DNA from: Paraburkholderia rhynchosiae
Lineage (GTDB): Bacteria > Pseudomonadota > Gammaproteobacteria > Burkholderiales > Burkholderiaceae
NCBI RefSeq assembly: GCF_002879865.1
Contig: NZ_PNXY01000037.1
Coordinates: forward strand, 1 to 52,935
Length of the DNA: 52,935 nucleotides
Direction: 5' to 3'
In this document: piece by piece, positions 34,071 through 42,719 of the stretch
Layout of the letters: each line of letters begins with the position of its first letter
How positions within the stretch are numbered: the stretch's first letter is position 1
Program-made: the position numbers and the translations under genes
Notes under the pieces: model-generated
Database searches by the model: none
What the model saw: the letters and a program-made list of their open reading frames with translations, nothing else
Told to the model about the DNA's origin: nothing

Positions 34071-34322
34071 ATGAGTTTACGTGAAGGATCCTTGAGATCA
34101 GTGGTGGAGAAATGGTTTGGTGCTGGGTCAGATGCACGCGCACGAGTCACGCGATCCAGGCACATCCGATGCAAACAGTGGAGATGCGTCCGTGTCGAGG
34201 CAACGCGTTCTGTCGGCACGCTTGAACTTATCTTTTTTCGACACGAAGACGGCTCGTGGTGCGTGTTTCCGCCAGACACGAGACGATTGACGATGGACGT
34301 CTCAGAATTGCCTCGAGTTTGA
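34071..34322 (+). CDS. Small hypothetical protein (83 aa)
   Basis: Starts at ATG 34071 (MSLREGSLRSVVEKWFGAGS) with GGAGG nearby upstream, and ends at TGA 34320. The C-terminal half, ARVTRSRHIRCKQWRCVRVE then LELIFFRHEDGSWCVFPPDT, has the pattern of small proteins found repeatedly in Burkholderia-group genomes. Basic first half, aromatic beta-type second half. No function known. It stands alone after a terminator and before a convergent gene. Confidence 0.5.
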   Translation: MSLREGSLRSVVEKWFGAGSDARARVTRSRHIRCKQWRCVRVEATRSVGTLELIFFRHEDGSWCVFPPDTRRLTMDVSELPRV

Positions 34323-34556
34323 CGTGTGCCATGCGAGACCGATCGATTGCGATAGTGCGCCGATAAGAGCTCCGGCGATCAGCGGCCCCTGCGTTGCCTG
34401 GCCGCTTTACGCTACTTAATTTTGACGATGCAGCCCAAAATGACCTGCAGAAAGAACGAAAGACAATCGGCAAAGCCAAACCGAGACCTGAACCGACAAG
34501 TTGGCCACGCCTGAGCGTGCAGAGTTCGCTGGTCATGGTGCTCGGAGAAAGGATGC

Positions 34557-35363
34557 TTAGTCTATCCTGTCGAGATCGCCATCGAACTCGATCGCGGTCA
34601 GGAAGCCTCCGTGGAATCTCTTTTCCACGTCACTTTCGATTATGTTCAGTGCTCGCACTGCCTCAGCATGATCGTTTGCGTTGTCCTGCGGTTCATAGCC
34701 CAGGAAATCGGCATGGGAGTTATCCCAACGGGCATCGGTGTTCGCGGAAATCCCGTAGACATCGACGTAGTGAAAGTCTGGATGGTCAATGCATCGTTTG
34801 ACCAGTTGCACCATGTCACGCTTGCTGATGAATGTCATCAGCTGGCGCGGGTGCGATGGTACGTCGTCGGGACGATAGGACCCGATACGCAGCGACGCGA
34901 CGGACATTCCGTGCTTGTCCGCATACAGTCGACCCAAGCCTTCTCCGAACATCTTGGAAACTCCGTAGCGGCTATCAGGACGCGGTAAAGCATTTGCATC
35001 GATTCGCTTCGAGCGATCGGAGAAACCCACGGCATGATGCGAGCTTGCAAACACCACGCGCTTGACACCCGCGAGGCGGGCGGCCTCGAAGACGTTAAAG
35101 CACCCCGAAATATTCAATGTGAGGATGCGCTCCCAAGTATCCTCGTCAGGCGCACCTGCGAAATGCACGACGCAGTCGATGCCTTCCATCGCCGCCTGAA
35201 CTTGCGAGAAATCGCGAATATCCAAAGTGACAACTTCTTCGCCTTCGCGCGCTGCTTCTTGAGGCGCGATATCTGCGACTCGCAGCAGGTTGTACTGGCC
35301 GTACAGGCCCGCACGAAGCTCCTTACCAATGTTGCCGGCGGATCCTAAAAGCAATACTTTCAT
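34557..35363 (-). CDS. NAD-dependent epimerase/dehydratase, uronate dehydrogenase-like
   Basis: A 268-residue short-chain (extended-type) dehydrogenase. The start is ATG 35363, just ahead of the Rossmann motif GSAGNIG (residues 7-13). The catalytic pair is YxxxK in SRYGVSKMFGEGLGRLYADK. ASSHHAVGFSDRSKRID, SLRIGSYRPDDVPSHPRQLM and YGISANTDARWDNSHADFLGY follow the uronate dehydrogenase pattern closely; those enzymes oxidise galacturonate or glucuronate to aldarolactone. Other genes of uronate breakdown are absent, so the substrate here may be different. It is on the same strand as the RidA-like gene, about 218 bases downstream of it, with a 19-bp tandem repeat between. Confidence 0.8.
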   Translation of the reverse strand: MKVLLLGSAGNIGKELRAGLYGQYNLLRVADIAPQEAAREGEEVVTLDIRDFSQVQAAMEGIDCVVHFAGAPDEDTWERILTLNISGCFNVFEAARLAGVKRVVFASSHHAVGFSDRSKRIDANALPRPDSRYGVSKMFGEGLGRLYADKHGMSVASLRIGSYRPDDVPSHPRQLMTFISKRDMVQLVKRCIDHPDFHYVDVYGISANTDARWDNSHADFLGYEPQDNANDHAEAVRALNIIESDVEKRFHGGFLTAIEFDGDLDRID

Positions 35364-35499
35364 CCTGAACTCCTGTTTATAGCGCTGGGTCAACACAGAT
35401 CGGTCTTGCGGGTGCCTGTGATGACCCACTGATGGAAAACGTACCATCGTGCACGTTCTCTGACCACAGGCTCTTGCAATCGCAATTTCCATGAGTCTA

Positions 35500-35537
35500 G
35501 GTTTGCCAAGATGCGATCGGTTTGCCAAGATGCGATC
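35500..35537. repeat. 19-bp perfect tandem duplication
   Basis: GGTTTGCCAAGATGCGATC occurs twice head to tail, at 35500-35518 and 35519-35537. It lies between the RidA-like gene and the uronate dehydrogenase-like gene, upstream of the latter, so it may duplicate a regulatory site. Confidence 0.75.
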
Positions 35538-35581
35538 GTCCTATACCGTGTCGAGGCATCGTCCAGATCCGCAGGAGACGC

Positions 35582-35935
35582 TTATAGCGCCGCGGCGACG
35601 ACCGCAATTTCGACCGCGTAGTCGGGCGACAGAAGCTGTGCGTGAACCGTCGTGCGGGCTGGCGTTGAACCGGGGACGACCCACTTGTCCCACACCGAGT
35701 TGAGATCGTTGAAGTGCGCCAGATCCGCGAGATACACGGTCGCGGATACGAGCAGTTCCTTGCTGCTACCGGTTTTCTCCAACAAGCCGTCGATCTGGTC
35801 CAGGATGTCCTTGACCTGCGTCACAACATCCGCGCCGGGCGTCCTCGTGGCAACCTGACCAACGGTAAATACCAGACCGCCGGCTTTAACTGCCTGACTG
35901 AGTCGGGCTCCCGCATCTACACGTTGAATCTCCAT
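35582..35935 (-). CDS. RidA/YjgF family protein
   Basis: A 117-residue Rid-family protein, started at ATG 35935 because GGAG lies nearby upstream and MEIQRVDAGARLSQAVKAGG is the family N-terminus. LVFTVGQVATRTPGADVVTQ, the central DQIDGLLEKTGSSKELLVSA, and PGSTPARTTVHAQLLSPDYAVEI near the C-terminus follow the fold; the Arg in PARTTV is the conserved carboxylate-binding Arg of active imine deaminases. RidA proteins hydrolyse reactive enamine/imine products of PLP enzymes and amino-acid oxidases. That fits a region with two aminotransferases and two amine-type FAD oxidoreductases. Confidence 0.85.
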   Translation of the reverse strand: MEIQRVDAGARLSQAVKAGGLVFTVGQVATRTPGADVVTQVKDILDQIDGLLEKTGSSKELLVSATVYLADLAHFNDLNSVWDKWVVPGSTPARTTVHAQLLSPDYAVEIAVVAAAL

Positions 35936-36258
35936 CGATAAAGCTCCGTCGTAGTGGTGATCGTTCAACCGCAGCCATTTGCCGCGACTACCGGCTCATT
36001 ATGCAGCGTTGAATTTGTCGAAGTGGTGATTTTTTTCGGTACTTAATCATTCGTTTATTTCATGAGTCGTCGTCTCGGGCCGGCCTCGCTTTTCATTCCA
36101 CAGTGGAATGTTAATATATCCAAAAAAATCGCTTTTCCTACTATTTCGTTTACTTGAGAGTGGCGATAGGTCGCACACGTAATCACCATGTGCGAACACT
36201 GTCGATGTCAAACATAGTCCGCTGGCAAGCCGACGCTTGCGAATCTGGAGAGCAACTA
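35936..36258. promoter_or_regulatory. AT-rich promoter region of the second binding-protein gene
   Basis: A 323-base divergent spacer between the RidA-like gene and the binding-protein gene. It contains the motif AAAAAAATCGCTTTT at 36122-36136 and a related T-tract (TGATTTTTTTCGG) around 36028-36040. The same motif occurs at 38594-38612, 39623-39640 and 47799-47814. No gene is seen; the frame upstream of ATG 36259 is open but not protein-like. Confidence 0.6.
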
Positions 36259-37374
36259 ATGAAAAAGTTTGCTGTTATCGCCGCCGCATTGGCTATCTCG
36301 AACGTGGGCCTCGCGCACGCAGATACAATCGATGTCAAGATCGGGAATTCCGGGCCACTAACCGGGAACGGTGCGGTCGCTGGTAAGGATGCCGAAAATG
36401 GTTTGCGTCTCGCGATCGACGAGTTGAATGCCAAAGGAGTGACGATTGGAGGGAAGAAGGCTAACTTCATTCTCGACTCACAGGACGATCAGGGCGATCC
36501 CCGTGTTGGCGTACAGGTTGCGCAAAAGCTCGTTGACGATCACGTGGATGCGGTCATGGGACCATTCTATTCCGGCGTGACGCTTGCGGCCGCGACAGTG
36601 TATGGCCCATCGAAAATCCCGGTTATCACCAGTGCGACGAACCCCGCTGTGACGCGCCAAGGCATGACCAACCTCTTTCAGGTCTTACCGAGTGATTCGA
36701 GGCTCGGTGGCGAGATGGCGCGCTATGCGGTGGCTTCGCTCAAAGCGAAAAAAGCAGCGATCATCGATGACCGGACGGCCTATGGCGGTGGCGTGGCCGA
36801 CGAGTTCGAGAAAGTGGTACGCCAGTCGGGGGTCGACATCGTCGATCGGGAATACACCAACGACAAGGCCACCGACTTCAAGGCGATCTTGACCAAAATC
36901 CGCGCCACCATGCCGGATGTCGTCTTCTTCGGCGGCTACTCGCAGCAGGCCGGCCTGCTGGTCAAGCAGATGCACGGTTTGGGGATCAAGGCGTTGCTGC
37001 TGGGAGGCGATGCTATCTGCAATCCGGACACCGGCTCGATCGGCGGGGAGCAAAGCGCGAGCGTCCGCTGCCCCATCGGCGGATCCCCCTTGGCTGGCAC
37101 CAGCTTGACAGGCAAGTTTCACGACGCCTACGTATCCAAGTTCAAAGCGCAGCCCCAAATCTATAGCGCAGTGTTTTACGACGCGATGAACATGGTGGCC
37201 GCTGCGATGCAGAAGGCGGGTAGCACCAAAAGCGATGTGGTGGTGAAACAACTGCGCGACACCGACTACACCGGCATCGTCGGCCAGTACTCGTTCACGT
37301 CTTCAGGCGAGCTGAAAAGTCCTACGGTGACGATCTACAAGTTTGCCGGCAGCAAACTGCAAGTCGCCAACTGA
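36259..37374 (+). CDS. Branched-chain amino acid-type ABC substrate-binding protein, orphan
   Basis: A 371-residue periplasmic binding protein of the Leu/Ile/Val type. The start ATG 36259 gives a clean signal peptide (MKKFAVIAAALAISNVGLAHA) with cleavage near residue 21. The mature part begins DTIDVKIGNSGPLTGNGAVA; DSQDDQGDPRVGVQVAQKLV, VITSATNPAVTRQG and IDDRTAYGGGVADEFEKV are family segments. No permease or ATPase gene is adjacent, so it must use components elsewhere: the LivHMGF set at 11551 or an external system. An AAAAAAATCGCTTTT motif lies 120 bases upstream. Because the surrounding genes act on amino acid-like acids, such a compound is its likely ligand. Confidence 0.9.
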   Translation: MKKFAVIAAALAISNVGLAHADTIDVKIGNSGPLTGNGAVAGKDAENGLRLAIDELNAKGVTIGGKKANFILDSQDDQGDPRVGVQVAQKLVDDHVDAVMGPFYSGVTLAAATVYGPSKIPVITSATNPAVTRQGMTNLFQVLPSDSRLGGEMARYAVASLKAKKAAIIDDRTAYGGGVADEFEKVVRQSGVDIVDREYTNDKATDFKAILTKIRATMPDVVFFGGYSQQAGLLVKQMHGLGIKALLLGGDAICNPDTGSIGGEQSASVRCPIGGSPLAGTSLTGKFHDAYVSKFKAQPQIYSAVFYDAMNMVAAAMQKAGSTKSDVVVKQLRDTDYTGIVGQYSFTSSGELKSPTVTIYKFAGSKLQVAN

Positions 37375-37779
37375 TGCAACATTCGTAGTGATCTGTGGCG
37401 CGGGGCCACCGGTCGTGATCGATCCGTGGCCCTGGGGAAATGTGCATTGCAAATGGATCTCGCATTTATCGCATGAGCGAACGGGCTATGCCCGGTTCGC
37501 TCATTGCTATTGGTCGCTCGATACCCGTTCAGTGGGGAAGCAGCGGCAATCGAGAGGTGTATCGACAAGTGATCTGACTAAATGCGCTTAGTAGAGCGGA
37601 TTAGTTTCGAGGATTGAAGGGCGCGAAGTAGTGCGATCGCCCGTCGGAGGGGTGCCAGGCATCGATTGAATAAGATTGAATTGACCGGTCTGGTCAGATG
37701 GATTGGTGCTTTCTATCGCTTTGTCCGGTCGGCAGTCCTACTGCTACCTCTCCAACCGCAGACCGGAGACGAAAAGAAC
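37375..37779. other. 405-base convergent spacer
   Basis: Apart from the two hairpins I see nothing coding between the stop of the binding-protein gene and the stop of the RraA-type gene. Confidence 0.6.
37403..37502. terminator. Two hairpins after the orphan binding-protein gene
   Basis: GGGCCAC/GTGGCCC (37403-37409 with 37426-37432) and the stronger GAGCGAACGGGC/GCCCGGTTCGCTC (37475-37486 with 37490-37502, one bulged G, loop TAT). They lie between the convergent binding-protein and RraA-type genes; the second is the likely terminator. Confidence 0.6.
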
Positions 37780-38451
37780 CTATAGACCTTCGCATCCGAG
37801 ATTGCGAAGTCGTGCATCAACCCAGCTCGTGTCGAGTCGGCCTTCCTCAATTTCCACGATGGTCTTTTCTTCGGCGTGATGTTTTTCCGACGCTTCCTGG
37901 TAGACCTGTTCCATATAGTCGAACGGGACGCACAGAATGCCGTCCGCGTCGGCGATAACCAGATCGCCGGGCTCGATGCACATGCCGTCAAGAGCAACCG
38001 TCACGTTAATTTCACCCGGACCGTCCTTGTAGGGGCCGCGATGCGTGACACCCGCAGCGTAGACGGGAAACGGGTTCTTTTTAATGGTAGCCGCGTCGCG
38101 GATCGCACCATTGATCACGATCCCGCCCAGCTTCCTGCTGGCAGCAAACCAAGTCATCAATTCGCCAATCAGGGCATTCGTCAAATCTCCGCCGGCGTCT
38201 ACCACCACCACGTCACCCGGTTCAGCCAGATCGAGCGCTTTGTGCACCATCAGGTTGTCGCCCGGGCGACACTTGACGGTCAATGCAGGACCTACCATCG
38301 GAGTGCCGTCATGCATTGGGCGCAGTGCCGCGCCGCCGGCCGTCATACGCGACATGACGTCGCTGACATTAGCCACCGGCAGATTGCGAAACTGCTCCAC
38401 AATGCGACTGTCTGCCTTACGCGCTCGTGCGTGAATCTTAAAGCCAATCAT
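37780..38451 (-). CDS. RraA/HMG-aldolase family protein
   Basis: A 223-residue protein of the RraA-like fold; ATG 38451 has GGGAG five bases upstream. Class II 4-hydroxy-4-methyl-2-oxoglutarate (HMG/CHA) aldolases and the RNase E regulator RraA share this fold. Features of the aldolase type are VKCRPGDNLMVHKALDLAEP, VVVVDAGGDLTNALIGELM and GIVINGAIRDAATIKKNPFP, with the Arg/Asp pair (GAIRD) that binds pyruvate enolate and metal. Such enzymes cleave 4-hydroxy-(4-substituted)-2-oxo acids to pyruvate plus a second oxo acid. Next to aminotransferases and 5-oxoprolinase this suggests it ends a pathway via a 4-hydroxy-2-oxoglutarate-like compound (inference). Confidence 0.85.
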   Translation of the reverse strand: MIGFKIHARARKADSRIVEQFRNLPVANVSDVMSRMTAGGAALRPMHDGTPMVGPALTVKCRPGDNLMVHKALDLAEPGDVVVVDAGGDLTNALIGELMTWFAASRKLGGIVINGAIRDAATIKKNPFPVYAAGVTHRGPYKDGPGEINVTVALDGMCIEPGDLVIADADGILCVPFDYMEQVYQEASEKHHAEEKTIVEIEEGRLDTSWVDARLRNLGCEGL

Positions 38452-38593
38452 TCGAACTCCCAAGAACCGGTTTGTCGTTAGTCGAGAAAACGCCCGGACG
38501 AGATCGCGAATCCATGAGACATGGATGGATGTCGCATGCCTAGAAAAACGGCTCGGGCTGTTTCACCAACGCACGATATGTCACTGATCAAGC

Positions 38594-38612
38594 AAAAAAA
38601 AGCGAACTTTTC
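38594..38612 (-). promoter_or_regulatory. A-tract/TCGC/T-tract motif near the RraA-type gene
   Basis: On the minus strand this reads AAAAGTTCGC followed by an eight-T run, a variant of AAAAAAATCGCTTTT. It lies about 145 bases upstream of the RraA-type start and just past the LysR gene end, in a position to control the RraA-type gene. Confidence 0.4.
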
Positions 38613-38680
38613 TAATGTCATGTATTGCTTTTTTTCTGCCGGGACAGGAGGCGTGATTGACTTGGAAAAAAGCCCCCTCG

Positions 38681-39583
38681 TTATGCCTTGAGCAGGATTC
38701 TCCCGAAATCGCAGCATTCGGACGCCAGCTGTGCAACCTCGTGATTGAGCGAGTTCGGATGATCGCTTCGGTACATCGCAACGTATTTGACCGGAGGTAA
38801 CGGCGGCTCCGTCTCAATGGTCCCGAGCAAGCCATTTTCGATGAGGTAGCTGAGACATTCTTTGGGAAGGTAGCTGACGCCGAGGCCTGAAAGCGTCAGG
38901 CCGATTTGCGCAACGAGATTGTTGCTCGAGAGCGCCTTCGTGACCCTCACACCATTATCTTGAAGAAAGCGCGTGTAAGTTGCTCCGGTACCCGATGACA
39001 TGCCTTGAGTCAGCAGGGGGAATTGAGATATCTCGGCGAGAGGCACCACTCTGCTCTCAGGGACCAGCGTGGGGACACACATCCAGGCATTCTCAACGGC
39101 AGCAAGAGGAATCGAAACGAAGCGATCGGAGATCGGCGCATCAGGGACAACGATGAGATCGATCGTGCCGGCGGCGAGCCGGTCGCGCAAAGGAGAGCCT
39201 AGATCCACTTCTGCCTCGACTGTAACGCGAGGGTACGCGCGGCGAATGGCTTCGACCAGCTGGGGAAGCCAAGTCAGAGCGGTAAGTTCGGTGACGCCAA
39301 TACTGAGCTTGCGCACCAGCAGATCTTTCGTGCTCACGCGCTCGATTGCTGCGTCTCGCCGATCGAGGAGATCTTTGGCGTGGTAGAAAAGTTCTTCGCC
39401 TCGTTCGGTGAGTTTGGCGCTGCGGCGTGTGCGATCGAACAACTCGATGTCAAAGGTGCTCTCGAGTTCCTGAATACGTTTGGAGATGGCCGACTGGCCC
39501 GCGTTCAACTTGGCAGCCGCTGCCTCGAATGAGCCAAGCTGCACTATCCAGTAAAGAGCCTCCAGCTGTTTGAAGGTAAGCAT
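38681..39583 (-). CDS. LysR-family regulator, probably of the pyroglutamate/aminotransferase block
   Basis: A 300-residue LysR regulator from ATG 39583 (MLTFKQLEALYWIVQLGSFE). Helix-turn-helix: FEAAAAKLNAGQSAISKRIQ; then ELFDRTRRSAKLTERGEELF. The effector domain starts near residue 92 (RKLSIGVTELTALTWLPQLV). It is divergent from the aminotransferase-pxp-acc-DAO operon at 39836 and on the same strand as, and upstream of, the RraA-type gene. The divergent spacer holds an A-tract/TCGC/T-tract motif. Classical LysR arrangement makes it the probable activator of the divergent operon. Confidence 0.88.
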   Translation of the reverse strand: MLTFKQLEALYWIVQLGSFEAAAAKLNAGQSAISKRIQELESTFDIELFDRTRRSAKLTERGEELFYHAKDLLDRRDAAIERVSTKDLLVRKLSIGVTELTALTWLPQLVEAIRRAYPRVTVEAEVDLGSPLRDRLAAGTIDLIVVPDAPISDRFVSIPLAAVENAWMCVPTLVPESRVVPLAEISQFPLLTQGMSSGTGATYTRFLQDNGVRVTKALSSNNLVAQIGLTLSGLGVSYLPKECLSYLIENGLLGTIETEPPLPPVKYVAMYRSDHPNSLNHEVAQLASECCDFGRILLKA

Positions 39584-39622
39584 GACGGCGTCCAGTATGA
39601 AAAAAAGAAATATTATACGATC

Positions 39623-39640
39623 AAAAAAAATCGCTTTTTT
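39623..39640. promoter_or_regulatory. A-tract/TCGC/T-tract motif in the LysR-aminotransferase divergent region
   Basis: Eight A, TCGC, six T (39623-39640) lies 40 bases upstream of the LysR start and about 195 bases upstream of the aminotransferase start. The same core lies upstream of the orphan binding protein, the RraA-type gene and the second etfBA. Candidate operator of the LysR protein. Confidence 0.5.
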
Positions 39641-39835
39641 CATTTTTTACGGAGCCTTATCGTTTCGTTGACGCTCGATGGAAGGCAACTAAGCGGAGCC
39701 TAAAGGCTGTGGCACCGCATGCGATCTGGTCGCCTGCCGCGTGTTTGCATCCACATCGATCGTTTCCACGGGGCCGCATGCGACCCCAATTGAAACGCGA
39801 TCCGGCACATGGTTTAACGATGGGAACAAAGCCCA

Positions 39836-41038
39836 ATGAATCAAGCAATGCTTTCGAATCGTATCAATCGTGTCAAACCGTCCCCGAGTATTGCCGCCAA
39901 GGCGCTCGTCGACCGGCTTCGTGCGGAAGGTCGAGATATTATCGATTTCACGATCGGGGAACCGGACCTTCCGACGCCTGCGTATATCGTGGATGCGGCG
40001 ATCAAAGCGCTTGACCGTGGTGAAACCAAGTACACGGCGTCAAGCGGAATCGCACCTTTGCGTCAGGCGATCGCTGACAGTCTGCGGCGAGACAGCTCGC
40101 TTGAATACCGCCCCGAAAACGTCGTCGTTGGCGGCGGCGGCAAGCATGTATTGTTCAATGCGCTGACGGTGACGCTGAACCCGGGCGACGAAGTCATCAT
40201 TCCCGCTCCGTTCTGGGTTTCTTACCCCGACATGGTCGCGTTGAACGATGGTGTGCCCGTGATCGTTACCTGCGAAGAGGCCGACGGTTTCAAGCTGCAA
40301 CCTGAAGCGCTCGAAGCCGCGATCACACCGAAAACGAAATGGCTCTTCCTCAACACGCCGAATAACCCGACCGGGGTGGTTTATGCGCGGGAAGAACTCG
40401 AGCGGATCGGTGCGGTGCTAGAGCGTCATCCACATGTGTGGCTATTGTCTGACGAGATTTACGAGCACTTTGTGTTCGGCGGCAGAACGCACGTTTCGCC
40501 GATCGCCGCGATTCCCTGCGTTGCTGAGCGACATCTTCTCGTGAGCGGTGTATCGAAGGGGTACGCGATGACCGGCTGGCGAATCGGCTATGGCGCAGGT
40601 CCGCGTCCGCTGATCGATGCGATCGGAAAGCTGATCACACAGAGCACGACATGTCCCAGTTCGATCAGTCAGGCTGCAGCGGTCGCGGCGTTTGCAGGCC
40701 CGCGGCCCGACGAAATTTCGCGAATCTTCGCGGAGCGTGCCGAACTAGTGGCCTTTCTTCTTCGGGACGCGAAAGGGATCACCGTTAGCGTGCCACAAGG
40801 TGCGTTCTATCTGTTTCCCTCTGTTCGTGACCTGATCGGTAAGAAGACGCCTGACGGAAAAGCGATCCGGACAGATCTCGATGTGGTCCAATATCTTGTC
40901 GAACACGCTGGCGTGGCGACGTTGGATGGTACCGCTTACGGCTTGTCTCCGTATCTGCGTCTGTCATTCGCGACGTCGAACGACGCAATTGTCGAAGGCT
41001 GCAATCGCATCGTTCGCGCGTGCGCTGATCTCCGATAG
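39836..41038 (+). CDS. Class I aminotransferase, aspartate aminotransferase type, second copy
   Basis: A fold-type I PLP enzyme of 400 residues. The Schiff-base Lys241 is in LVSGVSKGYAMTGWRIGYGA; also IDFTIGEPDLPTPAY, NTPNNPTGVVYA, LLSDEIYEHFVFGG and the carboxylate-binding Arg in SPYLRLSFA. It is a paralogue of the 27087 enzyme but clearly diverged. It heads an operon with the 5-oxoprolinase genes, which yield glutamate-type products, so it probably takes a glutamate analogue to its 2-oxo acid, for the RraA-type aldolase nearby (inference). ATG 39836 is followed by a second in-frame ATG (residue 5). Confidence 0.9.
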   Translation: MNQAMLSNRINRVKPSPSIAAKALVDRLRAEGRDIIDFTIGEPDLPTPAYIVDAAIKALDRGETKYTASSGIAPLRQAIADSLRRDSSLEYRPENVVVGGGGKHVLFNALTVTLNPGDEVIIPAPFWVSYPDMVALNDGVPVIVTCEEADGFKLQPEALEAAITPKTKWLFLNTPNNPTGVVYAREELERIGAVLERHPHVWLLSDEIYEHFVFGGRTHVSPIAAIPCVAERHLLVSGVSKGYAMTGWRIGYGAGPRPLIDAIGKLITQSTTCPSSISQAAAVAAFAGPRPDEISRIFAERAELVAFLLRDAKGITVSVPQGAFYLFPSVRDLIGKKTPDGKAIRTDLDVVQYLVEHAGVATLDGTAYGLSPYLRLSFATSNDAIVEGCNRIVRACADLR

Positions 41039-41079
41039 CGCCTTCGCGCAGCAGGATCAAATCTAAAAAGGACAATGTC

Positions 41080-41751
41080 GTGGCGGGAAGTTGTACTCCA
41101 GGATCGCTGAAACTGAGCTACATGGGAAGCTCGGCGATCCTTTGCGAAAGCACTGAGCCGCTCAGTCTGAGCCAGCAAACGCTGTTCTGGGCGTTGGCAA
41201 TGTCGGTGAGCAAATGGCCCTCCGTGGAAGAGGTCATTCCAGGAATGAATAATCTCCTCGTGATCTTGGAACGCCGTGTCGACGAACCGTGGGAAGTGGC
41301 GGAGCAGATTCGTGCCGAATGGCCCCGCACTATGCCTTTGTCTGTGACCGGCAAGGTCGTCGACGTTCCGGTCGCGTACGGCGGCGAGTATGGACCTGAC
41401 CTCGAATATGTGGCCGGGCGGGCTGGGAAGAGTTTGACGGATACGGCAGCGCTCCATGCGTCGGGTGAGTACAAGGTGTTCTTCCTGGGTGCGCACGCAG
41501 GTTTCGGGTATCTCGGGGGGCTCCCCCAGCAACTGCACTCACCTCGATTGGCGAAGCCTCGTCTGAGCGCACCATCTGGAACGGTCGCTATCGGAGGAAT
41601 GCAAACTGGCGTCATAGCGCAAACGTCGCCGAGCGGCTGGCGTTTGATCGGCAAGACGGACCTGGACTTCTTCCAGGCCGATAGGCAGCCGCCGGCACTA
41701 CTCGCCCCGGGAGATACCGTCCGGTTCCAGATCGAGAGAGTTGAAACGTGA
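41080..41751 (+). CDS. pxpB: 5-oxoprolinase subunit PxpB (KipI-like)
   Basis: A 223-residue KipI/allophanate-hydrolase-subunit-1-type protein, GTG start 41080. The sequence has the PxpB features: MGSSAILCESTE near the start, PGMNNLLVILE, VDVPVAYGGEYGPDLEYVAG in the middle and FLGAHAGFGYLGGLP, then PRLSAPSGTVAIGGMQTGVI. With PxpA and PxpC it forms the ATP-dependent bacterial 5-oxoprolinase, which opens pyroglutamate to glutamate. It overlaps pxpC by four bases (GTGA). It is 41 bases after the aminotransferase gene, so the two functions belong to one transcript. Confidence 0.9.
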   Translation: MAGSCTPGSLKLSYMGSSAILCESTEPLSLSQQTLFWALAMSVSKWPSVEEVIPGMNNLLVILERRVDEPWEVAEQIRAEWPRTMPLSVTGKVVDVPVAYGGEYGPDLEYVAGRAGKSLTDTAALHASGEYKVFFLGAHAGFGYLGGLPQQLHSPRLAKPRLSAPSGTVAIGGMQTGVIAQTSPSGWRLIGKTDLDFFQADRQPPALLAPGDTVRFQIERVET

Positions 41752-42719
41752 TCGAAATACTGACAGTCGGCCCTCTATGCTCGATACAGGACGAAGGCAG
41801 GCGAGGGTATCGCAACCTCGGGCTCGGCCTTGCGGGCGCCATGGATCAACTGGCGTACCGGGTCGGCAATGTTCTGTGCGGAAACGATGCTGGCGTCGCA
41901 TCGCTCGAAATGACCGTTTTCCCGGTGAAGCTACGTTTTGGCAAGCGCGTACGTGTTGCGCTGAGTGGCGCTGCTTGCCCGATCACTGTCGATGAGAAAA
42001 AGATCCCGCCATGGTGGTCGTTTGTTGTCGAGGCGGGACAAACGCTCACGGTGAGTGCGCCGTTATCGGGAGTGCGTGCTTATTTGTCCGTACACGGTGG
42101 ACTGGCAGTCCCGGACGTGCTGGGTTCCCGCAGCACCGATATCAAAAGTGGCCTCGGTGGACACGAAGGTCGTTGTCTGAAACGCGGCGACGTGTTGGGC
42201 GTGGGCGAGCCGACGAACTCACCGCTGGCGGCAAGCGAGAGCGGCTTCGGCGTGATGCCTCCCGACGTCGCATTGACTGACCTCGTACCCACGAGTAACA
42301 GGAGCGTGCGCGTGATGCCCGGCGCTGAATTCGACCGGTTTAGTGAAGCCGGACTCGAGACCTTCTGGAATACCGGCTGGAATGTGACGCCGGACAGCAA
42401 CCGGATCGGTTATCGACTCGAAGGCCCCGAAGTGGAGTTCAAGCAACCGGTGGAGATGCTGTCGCACGGCATCCTTCCCGGGGTCATCCAGGTGCCGCCT
42501 TCCGGACGACCTATTGTCATCATGAGTGATGGTCAGACGTCGGGCGGATACCCGAAGATCGGAACCGTGATCGAGGCGGATCTATGGCGACTTGCGCAGA
42601 CTCCGATTGGTTCACAGGTTCGTTTTGAAGAGGTCTCGGTGCAGGACGCCGTGCTTGCCTCAACGAGTGTTAATCGATACGTGTCGCAGATCGAGAATTC
42701 ACTCTGGAGAGTGAGATGA
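41748..42719 (+). CDS. pxpC: 5-oxoprolinase subunit PxpC (KipA-like)
   Basis: A 323-residue KipA/allophanate-hydrolase-subunit-2-type protein, GTG start overlapping pxpB. Family signatures: GPLCSIQDEGRRGYRNLGLG, GAMDQLAYRVGNVLCGND, VRAYLSVHGGLAVPDVLGSR, SNRIGYRLEGPEVEFK, and the C-terminal VIMSDGQTSGGYPKIGTVIE. Older annotations call it biotin-dependent carboxyltransferase, a name that is misleading for 5-oxoprolinase. It overlaps the next gene by four bases. Confidence 0.9.
   Translation: MIEILTVGPLCSIQDEGRRGYRNLGLGLAGAMDQLAYRVGNVLCGNDAGVASLEMTVFPVKLRFGKRVRVALSGAACPITVDEKKIPPWWSFVVEAGQTLTVSAPLSGVRAYLSVHGGLAVPDVLGSRSTDIKSGLGGHEGRCLKRGDVLGVGEPTNSPLAASESGFGVMPPDVALTDLVPTSNRSVRVMPGAEFDRFSEAGLETFWNTGWNVTPDSNRIGYRLEGPEVEFKQPVEMLSHGILPGVIQVPPSGRPIVIMSDGQTSGGYPKIGTVIEADLWRLAQTPIGSQVRFEEVSVQDAVLASTSVNRYVSQIENSLWRVR

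Noticed and set aside
34381..34406. AGCGGCC/GGCCGCT hairpin between the 83-aa gene and the uronate dehydrogenase-like gene
   Set aside because: A seven-pair stem with a 12-base loop and no T-tract is too weak to call a terminator in GC-rich DNA.
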